From NCBI GenBank assembly GCA_963665075.1, contig OY762063.1:2356001-2420000 (forward strand): DNA of 64,000 bases, read 5' to 3'. Made by a program: the position numbers and the translations under genes. This document shows positions 43,630 through 51,894 of the stretch, one piece after another. The first letter of the stretch is position 1; each line of letters opens with the position of its first letter. The notes below the pieces were generated by a model that did not search any database, was not told the DNA's origin, and saw only the letters and a list, made by a program, of their open reading frames with translations. The stretch comes from JAPULR01 sp963665075. Its GTDB lineage: Bacteria; Chloroflexota; Dehalococcoidia; Lucifugimonadales; GCA-2712585.

Positions 43630-43755
43630 GGAGACCTTTGCATGACTGCCAAATGCGTCATCAACCACGCCCGAATCACACCCCCATCTCAATCTTCCCC
43701 CGTCAAGGGGGAAGAGGCTAATCGGCACTCTTGAGAGGGTTATGCAAAGGTCTCC
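43630..43755. mobile_element. MITE-like element interrupting an R3 repeat
   Basis: Ends are GGAGACCTTTGCATGACTGCC (43630-43650) and GGTTATGCAAAGGTCTCC (43738-43755), so the element is 126 bp. The left flank CTTCCCCCGTCGA and right flank TTGAAGGGGGAAGG are the two halves of an R3 palindrome. Target duplicates GTCGA and TTGAA are diverged, implying an older insertion than 29135-29258. The body contains a further complete R3. Confidence 0.82.
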
Positions 43756-43816
43756 TTGAAGGGGGAAGGGATAAGAAGGGATGGATTTCCGCTTTCGGGG
43801 GAATAAGAGTGGGGGG

Positions 43817-44638
43817 TTAGCGGTAGTCGGGGGGGAAGTTGTCCCAGGGGTTGCGGCGTCCCCAGGGGCGAGGTCGGTCGGGCATCAGGGGTTCGCGTCG
43901 GATGAGTTTGTAGAGGAGGCCGGCGAGTATTCCGGCTATGAATCCGCCGACGTGGGCCCAGTGGGCAACGCCGGCGTCCAAAGCGCCGAATTGTCCCACT
44001 CCCTGGAATAGTTGGAGGATGAACCAGAAGCCGAGGACGAGGATGGCGGGTATGTCCACGGCCATGATGAAGAGGAAGAAGACGAGGGTGCGGATGCGGC
44101 TGAAGGGGAAGAGGACGAGATAGGCGCCGGTCACGCCGGCGATGGCTCCGCTGGCGCCTACGAGGGGGATGTGGGATTCCATGTTGAGGGCGGTGTGGGT
44201 CCAAACGGCGGCGAGGCCGGCGCCCAGGTAGAAGAGCAGGAAGGTAACGCGTCCGAAGCGGTCTTCTATATTGCCGCCGAAAACCCAGAGATAGAGCATG
44301 TTGCTGAGGAGGTGGAGCCAGCCGCCGTGGATGAACATGGAGGTGAAGGCGGTGCCCCAGGTGGGAATGGGAGACGCGACGTCCACGGTGTAGATGTTGA
44401 TGTTTTGACCGTCGGTTAGCAGGAAACGACGCTCCGTGATTTCCGGGCCGCCCATCAATTCGCTGGGAATGAGGCCCCATTGGAGGAAGAAGCGACTGAG
44501 GTCCAGGTTGTCGGTGAACAGGATGGAGCCGCCCAGAACGAGTTCGTAGAGGAACACGAGGACGTTGACGGCGATGAGGCCGTAGGTGACGATGGGCACG
44601 GCTTTGCGTTGGAGGTCTATGGCGCCGACGGGGATCAT
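43817..44638 (-). CDS. Rhomboid family intramembrane serine protease
   Basis: A 273-residue membrane protease. Six to seven hydrophobic segments are seen; the catalytic serine is in the HIPLVGASGAIAGVTG segment and the catalytic histidine in AHWAHVGGFIAG. The GWLHLLSNMLYLWVFGG segment provides the conserved HxxxN near the second helix. The N-terminal loop between helices is unusually long (ELMGGPEITERRFLLTDGQN). Start ATG 44638 fits the family (MIPVGAIDLQRK). Substrates are unknown; the neighbour on one side is a lipoprotein. Confidence 0.93.
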   Translation of the reverse strand: MIPVGAIDLQRKAVPIVTYGLIAVNVLVFLYELVLGGSILFTDNLDLSRFFLQWGLIPSELMGGPEITERRFLLTDGQNINIYTVDVASPIPTWGTAFTSMFIHGGWLHLLSNMLYLWVFGGNIEDRFGRVTFLLFYLGAGLAAVWTHTALNMESHIPLVGASGAIAGVTGAYLVLFPFSRIRTLVFFLFIMAVDIPAILVLGFWFILQLFQGVGQFGALDAGVAHWAHVGGFIAGILAGLLYKLIRREPLMPDRPRPWGRRNPWDNFPPDYR

Positions 44639-44689
44639 GGGTTACCGGCCTGCGGGGAGTTTTGCGTGAGTGCTGGATGTGTCATCCTT

Positions 44690-45180
44690 TCCACCCTAAA
44701 CGCCCTCACCCCAACCCTCTCCCGGAAGGAGAGGGGGAAGATGGATTCCCGCCTGCGCGGGAATGACGGAGGGGGTTGTGGGAATGACGGAGGGGGTTGC
44801 GGGAATGACGGGGGGGCGCTTGTTCTCGCTCGACCCTTCGACAAGCTCAGGGTGAGCGGGAAGGTAGTGGTTAGGGTGAGCGGGGGAGGGACTGGATTCC
44901 GGCTTTCGCCGGAATGACGGGAATGGACGAGGGAGAAGGGGGAAGGTGGATTCCCGCCTGCGCGGGAATGACGGAGGGGGTTGCGGGAATGACGGGAGGG
45001 GTTGCGGGAATGACGGAGGGGGTTGCGGGAATGACGGAGGGAGTTGCGGGAATGACGGGGGGCGCTTGTTCTCGCTCGACCCTTCGACAGGCCCTTCGGC
45101 AAGCTCAGGACAGGCTCAGGGTGAGCGAGGGAGGGGCTGGTCAGGGTGAGTGGGGCTATGGGCGGTTCGCGAACCGCCCC
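44690..45180 (+). repeat. Repeat cluster with GAATGACGGAGGGGGTTGCG tandem tract
   Basis: Contains R4, several R1 hairpins, R2 units and two tandem tracts of a 21-bp unit GAATGACGGAGGGGGTTGCG(G) (about 44766-44810 and 44975-45055). The tract grows from the tail of R1, so expansion is probably by slippage. The 45180-45310 stretch carries other inverted sequences (GGCGGTTCGCGAACCGCCCC) and no gene. Confidence 0.88.
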
Positions 45181-45320
45181 TGGCGGAGGGGTGGCGACGT
45201 TGATAGGGGTTGTTTTCATAGCGGGATGGCGAACGGGGTGAGCGGGACGGGCGCCCACGAGGGACGCCCCTACGGGAGGGGTGGCGACGGCGGTGGGGGT
45301 TGTTTTCATGGCGTGGGGGT

Positions 45321-45767
45321 TTAGGAATCGAGGTTGTTGAGGACTTGGAGGAGTTCGCTGTCCTTGGGCATTCCGCGTTTGAGGTAGCGGATGACGCCGT
45401 CGCGGTCGATGATGAGGACGGAGCGCTCGATGCTCCTGCCGTTGGCCTTGACGGCGTCGTAGGCGTTGGAGACGGAACGGTCGGCGTCGGACAGGAGGGG
45501 GAAGGGAAGGTCGAACTTCGTCTTGTAGTTCCGGTGCGACTTTATGGAGGCGGGGTTGATGGCGAGGATGGCCGCGTTTGCCGCGTCGAATTCGGCCCTG
45601 TCGTCCCGCAGGGCTTGGAGTTGGCGGTTTCAACCGGGGGTGTTGTTGCGGCAGTAGAAGACGAGGAGGACGTTCTGCTTGCCGTGGTAGCTGCTGAGGG
45701 AGACGGCGTGGCCGTCGGTGTCGGAGAGGGTGAAATCGGGGGCTATGTCGCCTGTGGATAGGGGCAC
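45321..45767 (-). CDS. Peroxiredoxin-like selenoprotein candidate (in-frame UGA at the peroxidatic position)
   Basis: On the minus strand one frame runs from GTG 45767, behind an ideal AGGAGGT, to TAA, with a single in-frame TGA at 45632-45630 (codon 46). The protein is an AhpC/TSA-type peroxiredoxin, which reduces peroxides: GDIAPDFTLSDTDGHAVSLS at the start, then LLVFYCRNNTPG-U-NRQLQ and the C-terminal ERSVLIIDRDGVIRYLKRGM. In relatives the TGA position is the peroxidatic Cys of TPGC, so the codon probably encodes selenocysteine. Cys39 is the only other thiol. A hairpin just 3' fits a bacterial SECIS. A TGC/TGT to TGA sequencing change or pseudogene is the alternative. Confidence 0.75.
45595..45614 (-). 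promoter_or_regulatory. SECIS-like hairpin 3' of the UGA codon
   Basis: On the minus strand GCCCTG (45614-45609) pairs with CAGGGC (45600-45595) around the 8-base loop CGGGACGA. The stem starts 15 bases after the UGA and the loop lies 22-29 bases away, within the known bacterial SECIS window, with G at the second loop position. Pairing and placement are seen; function is inferred. Confidence 0.5.
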
Positions 45768-45839
45768 GGGGGACCTCCTGGGGGGGTGGTTTTCGTGCAA
45801 GTTTAGCATTTGGGGATGGATGGGGCTAGGAGGGGGGCT

Positions 45840-46580
45840 TGGCCCTTCGACAAGTTCAGGGTGAGCCGGGAGTCACCCCCATCTCAATCTTCCCCCGTCA
45901 AGGGGGAAGAGGCTAATCGACGCCCCTGGGAGGGTTATGCAAAGGTCTCCGTCAAGGGGGAAGGGATGAGAGGGGATGGATTCCCGCCTGCGCGGGAATG
46001 ACGGGGTGGTTAGTGGTGGAAGGGAGAAGAAGGGATGGATTCCCGCCTGCGCGGGAATGACGGGGTGGTTAGTGGTGGAAGGGAGAAGAGGGGATGGATT
46101 CCGGCTTTCGCCGGAATGACGGGGTGGTTAGTGGTGGAAGGGAGAAGAGGGGATGGATTCCGGCTTTCGCCGGAATGACGGGGTGGTTAGTGGTGGAAGG
46201 GAGAAGAGGGGATGGATTCCGGCTTTCGCCGGAATGACGGAGTGGTTAGTGGGGGAAGGGATGAGAGGGGATGGATTCGCGCCTGCGGGGGAATGACGGG
46301 GTGGTTAGTGGGAGGGGGGGAGGATGGATTCCCGCCTGCGCGGGAATGACGGGGCGGTTAGTGGGAGGGGGGGAGGATGGATTCCCGCCTGCGCGGGAAT
46401 GACGGGGCGGTTAGTGGGAGGGGGGGAGGATGGATTCCCGCCTGCGCGGGAATGACGGGGCGGTTAGTGGGAGAGAGGGAAGATGGATTCCCGCCTGCGC
46501 GGGAATGACGAGAGGGGGGTGGAGGGAATGACGGGGTGGTTGGTGGGGGAAGAGGGAAGGTGGGCTTCCGCTTTTGCGGG
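45840..46580 (+). repeat. Long R1 tandem array upstream of the EF-G-like gene
   Basis: After an R2, R3 and right MITE end (GGTTATGCAAAGGTCTCC, 45933-45950), about ten R1-containing units of 56-62 bp follow, most ending GACGGGGTGGTTAGTGG. Individual units alternate between GCCTGCGC and GGCTTTCGCC hairpin cores with nearly identical flanks. No gene is seen. This is the largest tandem array in the window. Confidence 0.92.
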
Positions 46581-46633
46581 AGCAAGGGTAAGGAGCGGGA
46601 GTAAGAGAAGGAGCAGGAGGGGAGGGGGTGGCG

Positions 46634-46662
46634 TTGCGGGAGGGGCGGGTTTTGAATACAAT
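46634..46662 (+). promoter_or_regulatory. Promoter of the EF-G-like gene
   Basis: TTGCGG (46634-46639) and TACAAT (46657-46662) are spaced 17 bp, about 47 bases before the ATG at 46709. Confidence 0.55.
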
Positions 46663-46708
46663 GGCGTTTGAGGCTCCAGAAATTCCGGTTGGTAGAGGTA
46701 ATGCGTAG

Positions 46709-48751
46709 ATGGCATCTGTAGAGATTGGCAAGATAAGAAATGCGGCGCTGCTTTCGCATAGCGGAGCGGGCAAGACGAGTCTGGCGGAGGCGTTGTTGTT
46801 CAACACGAAGGTCATCAACAGGATGGGCAACGTGGAGAGCGGCAACACGGTGTCGGACTATGAGGCGGAGGAGGTGAAGCGGGCTTCGAGCGTCCAGACT
46901 TCCATCATTCCGTGCGTGTCAAAGGGGCACAAGGTCAATTTCCTGGATACGCCGGGGTATGACGACTTTCGCGGGGAGGTGGTTTCGAGTCTTCGGGTCG
47001 TGGAGGGAGCGGTCATTCTGGTGAGCGCAATCGCGGGCGTGGAGGTGGGGACGGAGACGGCGTGGAGCATGTGCGAAGAGCGCAGCTTGCCGCGCATCAT
47101 CTTCATCAACAAGATGGACAGGGACAACGCCGAATTTCAACGGACGCTGGACAGCGTTCAGGCGGCGTTCGGGCGGGAGTGCGTGCCGTTGAACGTGCCG
47201 ATTGGCGCGGCGCAGGGGTTCAAGGGAGTGGTTGACCTGCTGGACAGCAGCGCGGAGGCGCCGGAGGGGATGGAGGATTTCGTCGAAGCGGCGCGTGAGC
47301 GGCTGGTGGAGTCGGTGGCGGAGAGCGACGACGATTTGGCGACGAAGTACCTGGAAGGGGAGGAGTTGACTCCTTCCGAGATGACGGAGGGGTTGAAGAA
47401 GGCGGTGCTTTCGGGGGAGATTGTGCCGGTGCTGTGCGGGTCGGCGACGGAGAACGTGGGCGTGGAGGAGATTCAGCAGGCGGTCATCAACTACATACCT
47501 TCGCCGGATTCGGCGGAGGTGGTGGCGACGGAGCCGGAGACGGAGGAGTCGCAGGAGGTGGCGCAGTCGGCGGACGCATCGCTGGTGGCGTTGGTGTTCA
47601 AGACGACGGCGGACCCCTTCGTCGGGAAGCTGTCGCTGTTTCGGGTGTACGGGGGCGTGATGAAGGGGAGCACGGAGGTGTGGGACGCGAACCAGGAGCA
47701 GTCGGAGCGGATAGGGCAGATTTACACGATGTGCGGGAAGGAGCAGGAGGCGACGGCGGAGGTGGGGCCGGGGGACATTGGTGCGGTGGCGAAGCTGGCG
47801 GCGGCGACTACGAACGACACGCTGTGCCAGCGGGAGAACGCGGTGCTGTTGGACCCCATCGTCTATCCCAGCGGGCACTACACGATGTCGGTATCGCCGA
47901 AATCGAAGGCGGACCTGGACAAGATGTCGTCGTCGCTGACGCGGATAGTGGAGGAGGACCCCAGCTTGAAGCTGGAGCGGGAGGCATCGACGAATGAGAT
48001 GCTGCTGACGGGGGCCGGGGACGTGCATCTGGATACGACGGTGGACCGGATCAAGCGGAAGTTCGGGACGGAGCTGGTGTTGCAGCTTCCGAAGGTGCCG
48101 TATCGTGAGACGATAACGGTGGTTTCGCGGGCGGAGTACAAGCACAAGAAGCAGACGGGGGGGCACGGGCAGTACGGTCACGTGCTGCTGCGTCTGGAGC
48201 CGGGGGACAGGGATTCGGGGTTCGAGTTCGACAGCGAAATCACGGGCGGAGCGGTGCCGCGGGAGTATATTTCGTCGGTGGAGAAGGGGGTTGTGAAGGC
48301 GATGACGGAGGGGGCGCTGGCGGGGTATCCGGTGGTGGACGTGAAGGCGGTGTTGTACGACGGGAGCTATCACGACGTGGATTCGTCGGGAATCAGCTTC
48401 GAGATTGCGGGTTCGTATGCGTTTCGGCAGGGGATGACGGACGGGAATCCGATGCTGCTGGAGCCGATTATGAAGCTGGCGATACGGGCGCCGGACGCGT
48501 TCACGGGGGACGTCATCGGGGACTTGAATGGGCGGCGGGGTCGGATTGTGGGGATGATTCCGGAGACGGGGGCGACGGTTATCGAGGCGGAGGTTCCGCG
48601 GGCGGAGGCGCTGCGGTATTCGACGGACTTGCGGTCGTTGACGCAGGGGCGGGCGAGTTACACGATGGAGTTCAGTCATTATGAGGGGGTGCCGCCGGTT
48701 ATCGGGCAGCGGGTGATTGAGGAGAGTCAGAGGGCGGAGGCGCGGGCTTAG
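46709..48751 (+). CDS. Elongation factor G-like GTPase (EF-G2 type)
   Basis: A 680-residue translational GTPase with the EF-G five-domain order. Domain I has a variant P-loop (SHSGAGKTSL instead of the AHIDAGKTT of canonical EF-G), FLDTPGYDDF and INKMDRD; later domains include YKHKKQTGGHGQYGHVLLRL and the C-terminal GRRGRIVGMIPETGAT. The altered G1 and missing EF-G hallmark places it with the FusA2/EF-G-like paralogues, which are not the main translocase. An EF-G proper would be expected elsewhere. The ATG lies behind AGAGGT. No str-operon neighbours are present. Confidence 0.9.
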   Translation: MASVEIGKIRNAALLSHSGAGKTSLAEALLFNTKVINRMGNVESGNTVSDYEAEEVKRASSVQTSIIPCVSKGHKVNFLDTPGYDDFRGEVVSSLRVVEGAVILVSAIAGVEVGTETAWSMCEERSLPRIIFINKMDRDNAEFQRTLDSVQAAFGRECVPLNVPIGAAQGFKGVVDLLDSSAEAPEGMEDFVEAARERLVESVAESDDDLATKYLEGEELTPSEMTEGLKKAVLSGEIVPVLCGSATENVGVEEIQQAVINYIPSPDSAEVVATEPETEESQEVAQSADASLVALVFKTTADPFVGKLSLFRVYGGVMKGSTEVWDANQEQSERIGQIYTMCGKEQEATAEVGPGDIGAVAKLAAATTNDTLCQRENAVLLDPIVYPSGHYTMSVSPKSKADLDKMSSSLTRIVEEDPSLKLEREASTNEMLLTGAGDVHLDTTVDRIKRKFGTELVLQLPKVPYRETITVVSRAEYKHKKQTGGHGQYGHVLLRLEPGDRDSGFEFDSEITGGAVPREYISSVEKGVVKAMTEGALAGYPVVDVKAVLYDGSYHDVDSSGISFEIAGSYAFRQGMTDGNPMLLEPIMKLAIRAPDAFTGDVIGDLNGRRGRIVGMIPETGATVIEAEVPRAEALRYSTDLRSLTQGRASYTMEFSHYEGVPPVIGQRVIEESQRAEARA

Positions 48752-48759
48752 AGGGGATG

Positions 48760-49245
48760 TTGGGGGGCTTTCATCCCCATCCTCGTATCTAGCGCGGGGC
48801 AGGCTCTAACCATCCTCCATGAAGGGGGAAGGGATTAAGAGGAGAGTACCCTCACCCGAAGCCTCTCGCAGGACGGGAGAGGGGGAAGAAGGGGGTCTCG
48901 ACCCTTTGACAGGCCCTTCGGCAAGCTCAGGGTGAGCGGAGGGGGAGTTGGACGGGCGACAACGAGGGTCGTCCCTACGGGGATTCTGGATTCCGGCTTT
49001 CGCCGGAATGACGGAGAAGGGGACCGGAATGACGGAGAAGGGGGCCGGAATGACGAAGGGTGTGTTGGGAATGACGAAGGGTGTGTTGGGAATAACGGTT
49101 GATGGGAAGAAGGGTGGAAGTGGATTCCCGCCTGCGCGGGAATGACGGAGAGTGTGGGCGGGAATGACGGAGAGTGTGGGCGGGAATGACGAATAAAGGG
49201 GGTGGGAATGACGGGGTGGGGGTGGGTATCAGGGTGGTGGAGGGG
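48760..49245 (+). repeat. R1-R4 repeat cluster
   Basis: No gene is seen in this 550-base gap. It holds R3 variants, R4, R2 with duplication, a CGGGCGACAACGAGGGTCGTCC inverted sequence, two R1 hairpins, then reiterated GGAATGACGGAGA and GGAATGACGAAGGGTGTGTT tails. Confidence 0.87.
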
Positions 49246-49311
49246 AGGGCGAATGGGGCGCGAAAAGGGTTGTTTTGCAGCAGATATAAGGTTGGATAGG
49301 AGGCGTTGGAA

Positions 49312-49734
49312 ATGGAGCAGGGAAAGGTTGTTTCTTTGCAGTTGTGCGTGGGGCATCGGGCGCCTATGGCGTCGCGGGAGCGGGTGACGGTGGCGGCGGG
49401 AGGGCTGGAGGGGGACCGGCACAGGAACGTGAACAGCTTCCGGCAGATTCTGCTGATGGAGAAGGAGATTCTGGACGGGCTGTCGTTGAGTCCGGGGACG
49501 ATTCGGGAGAATGTGACGATTGAGGGGTTGGCGATTCATGGGCTTCAGCCGGGGGAGTTCGTGCGTCTGGGGGATGAGGTGGTGTTGGAGGTGACGGGGT
49601 TGTGTGAGCCGTGCAGCAGGATGGATGAGATTCGGCCTGGGCTGCGGGTGACGTTGGATGAGCGTCGGGGGGTGTTGACGCGGGTGGTTGAGGGGGGCGA
49701 GGTGGGGTTGGGGGATGGGGTGGCGGTGGGGTAG
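49312..49734 (+). CDS. MOSC domain protein
   Basis: A 140-residue MOSC-domain protein, the C-terminal sulfur-carrier domain of molybdenum cofactor sulfurases in standalone form. The conserved Cys is in TGLCEPCSRMDEIRPG, and GLEGDRHR plus RENVTIEGL match the YiiM/MOSC pattern. ATG 49312 lies eight bases after AGGAGG; the TTG at 49306 is too close. Possible role: sulfur transfer or detoxification with a molybdenum enzyme; no such enzyme is in the window. Confidence 0.9.
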   Translation: MEQGKVVSLQLCVGHRAPMASRERVTVAAGGLEGDRHRNVNSFRQILLMEKEILDGLSLSPGTIRENVTIEGLAIHGLQPGEFVRLGDEVVLEVTGLCEPCSRMDEIRPGLRVTLDERRGVLTRVVEGGEVGLGDGVAVG

Positions 49735-49799
49735 GGGGGATTTCAGGATTTGGAACTACTTGTTTGGCCTAACTGGACGGGTTTAAGGACCCAGCAGAG

Positions 49800-51728
49800 T
49801 TACGCCGAGGACTGTGGCTCAAGCAAATCTGATAGGGCTTGAGGGACACTTACATTTCTTATCTTCTCAAATTCCGAAATGCTCGCGAAATCTCTCTTGA
49901 ACTCTGCCACAATATCAATGTTCATTTCCGCGGCAATCAGAAAATCTTCCTTGGCTTCATCCCATTTTAGTAGGTTTAGCCAAGCAATCCCCCTATTATA
50001 AAAGGCACATGAATCATTACTATCTATTTTGATGGCCTGTGTGTAGTCCTTAATTGCAAGGCCGAAATCACCCTTGCCAATGTGTGCGCTACCGCGATTG
50101 CAATGCACAACTGATTGGTTAGGATGGGATTGAACAAGCTGATTATAGTCTCTGAGAGCGCCATCGAAGTCAGACATATCAATCAACATTGCGCCCCTGT
50201 TGAAGCGAGCATGAAAATGTTCAGGGTTCAACTCGAGGACCTTATCAAAATCGTCGAGGGCATCTTTTGAGTTGGACTGGTCTAGGTATAGCGATGCACG
50301 TGCATAGTAAGCTTCAGCTTCAAGCGGTTCTATTTCAATTGCCTGATTACAGTCTTTAAGAGCGGCTGCTGAGTTACCTTGCTGAAGAAGGATACGAGAA
50401 CGGTTGACGTAGCCGTGTGCGTGATCGGGATCGACTTCAAGCGCTTTTTCCAAATCCTGTAAGGCCAAATCTATCTCGCCTTTGCCAAGATAAGCACTAC
50501 CCCTATTGCAAAAGGCATGGACATTCCCATCATCTATATCCACAGTCTTGTCAAAGTCAATGATAGCTTGGTCAAAATCGTTCTTGGATAGATGAGCCAG
50601 AGCACGGAAATAGTAGCCGCCAGGTTTATCAGGGTCCAATTCAACAACTCGGTTACAGTCCTGGATAGCTTGGTCAATTTTGTTCGTGTTTATATGTGCA
50701 ATTGCCCGATAGAAATAGCCTTGAGCATTGTTTGGCTCTAATTCAAGAACTTCGTCGCAATCGCGAATCGTAAGTTTGAAACTTGCTGTTTTGTAGTAGG
50801 CAATGGCGCGATGCATTAAGGCTCCAGAATCGCTTGGATTCAGGCTTATCGCCATGCTGTAGTCGGTGATCGAACTGTCCCAGTCACTATTAGATGCGTA
50901 TGCATCGCCACGATGAAAATACGTGTGTCCATTTTGAGGATCCATTGCAATAGCTCGGTTGTAATCCTGAATGGCGTGCTCTACATCTCCGGTAACACGG
51001 TAGACATTTCCTCGGAGAGTATACGCAGACATGGAACTAGGATCGAAATCAATTGCGGTTGAATAGTGCTCAATGGCCTTTTGGAAGTCTCCTTTTTCAG
51101 CACTACTAAGAGCAATTTCAATCTCTTCATGTACCCTGTAACGAATATTTTCTAGGCGTATAAAGCCATGAAGGTCATTGAACATAGTTTCAGGATAGAT
51201 CCCATGCCCATCACGCAAGTAATTCAGTAAAGGCTGTTTGAGTTCGCTCGGAATGTCTACAGTTTCAAAATCTTCAACGATGCCCAAAGGAGGCAAAACA
51301 AATACACTGCGTTGCGAAATGACTCGATTGGTTGTCCTGCGAGGCTCCTTAATATAGTGCGCCATTTGACCATCTCTTTTGAGCAAGATGACACGTCCGT
51401 CTTTTGATGGGGTATCATAACAGGCGAAAAACAAGGCTACGAGATAATCACTGGTAAAATCAATCAAGTTCGTTTTACCGCCATAATGTTGCAGTTGACC
51501 AAGCAGTTCTAGTTCATCCGTCTCGTCAGTGTAGTGCCTAGCCCGCTTCAGAATCCCCTTCTGGAGAGATTCCAAATCGGATAGGGCGTTGATTGAATCA
51601 GCTTTGTATTGCCTGTATAGACTAGATGAAACTTCATCGTGGTATTTGGACTCACCACGGTAGATGTACTTACCAGACTGGGCTATAGTCGCGAGTTCAT
51701 TCACGATTTTCATAATTTCATTGAACAT
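49800..51728 (-). CDS. FRG-domain protein with long TPR array
   Basis: A 642-residue protein. Residues 1 to about 200 form an FRG domain: KYIYRGESKYHDEVSSSLYR, then the signature LLGQLQHYGGKTNLIDFTSD with YLVALFFACYD. Residues about 205-620 hold around twelve tetratricopeptide repeats, for example AIQDYNRAIAMDPQNGHTYF and ALKDCNQAIEIEPLEAEAYY. No signal peptide is seen. FRG genes are patchily distributed and suspected effectors or defence genes. GC content and strand bias are well below those of core neighbours, so recent acquisition is likely. Target partners are unknown. Confidence 0.88.
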   Translation of the reverse strand: MFNEIMKIVNELATIAQSGKYIYRGESKYHDEVSSSLYRQYKADSINALSDLESLQKGILKRARHYTDETDELELLGQLQHYGGKTNLIDFTSDYLVALFFACYDTPSKDGRVILLKRDGQMAHYIKEPRRTTNRVISQRSVFVLPPLGIVEDFETVDIPSELKQPLLNYLRDGHGIYPETMFNDLHGFIRLENIRYRVHEEIEIALSSAEKGDFQKAIEHYSTAIDFDPSSMSAYTLRGNVYRVTGDVEHAIQDYNRAIAMDPQNGHTYFHRGDAYASNSDWDSSITDYSMAISLNPSDSGALMHRAIAYYKTASFKLTIRDCDEVLELEPNNAQGYFYRAIAHINTNKIDQAIQDCNRVVELDPDKPGGYYFRALAHLSKNDFDQAIIDFDKTVDIDDGNVHAFCNRGSAYLGKGEIDLALQDLEKALEVDPDHAHGYVNRSRILLQQGNSAAALKDCNQAIEIEPLEAEAYYARASLYLDQSNSKDALDDFDKVLELNPEHFHARFNRGAMLIDMSDFDGALRDYNQLVQSHPNQSVVHCNRGSAHIGKGDFGLAIKDYTQAIKIDSNDSCAFYNRGIAWLNLLKWDEAKEDFLIAAEMNIDIVAEFKRDFASISEFEKIRNVSVPQALSDLLEPQSSA

Positions 51729-51894
51729 GATGTCAGGCTTTCCTATTCGCCTATGTGTACATAAGGACTGAGTTAGATAGTATTATATCATCACTGAAAT
51801 GAGTGGTGAAGAGTGACGGGAATGATGCGGTAGGCGTGGTATGGATAGCCTCCTGCCTTTGCGATGGGAAGGGTATTGAAGTGGGGAGAGGATG

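Noticed and set aside
45300..45761. Plus-strand frame of 153 codons over the peroxiredoxin
   Set aside because: It shows no recognisable domain, whereas the minus strand reads as a peroxiredoxin on both sides of a single TGA.
45960..46560. Repeat array of ~60-bp units as a CRISPR
   Set aside because: Intervening sequences are not unique and the repeats are the same R1 hairpin seen throughout intergenic DNA.
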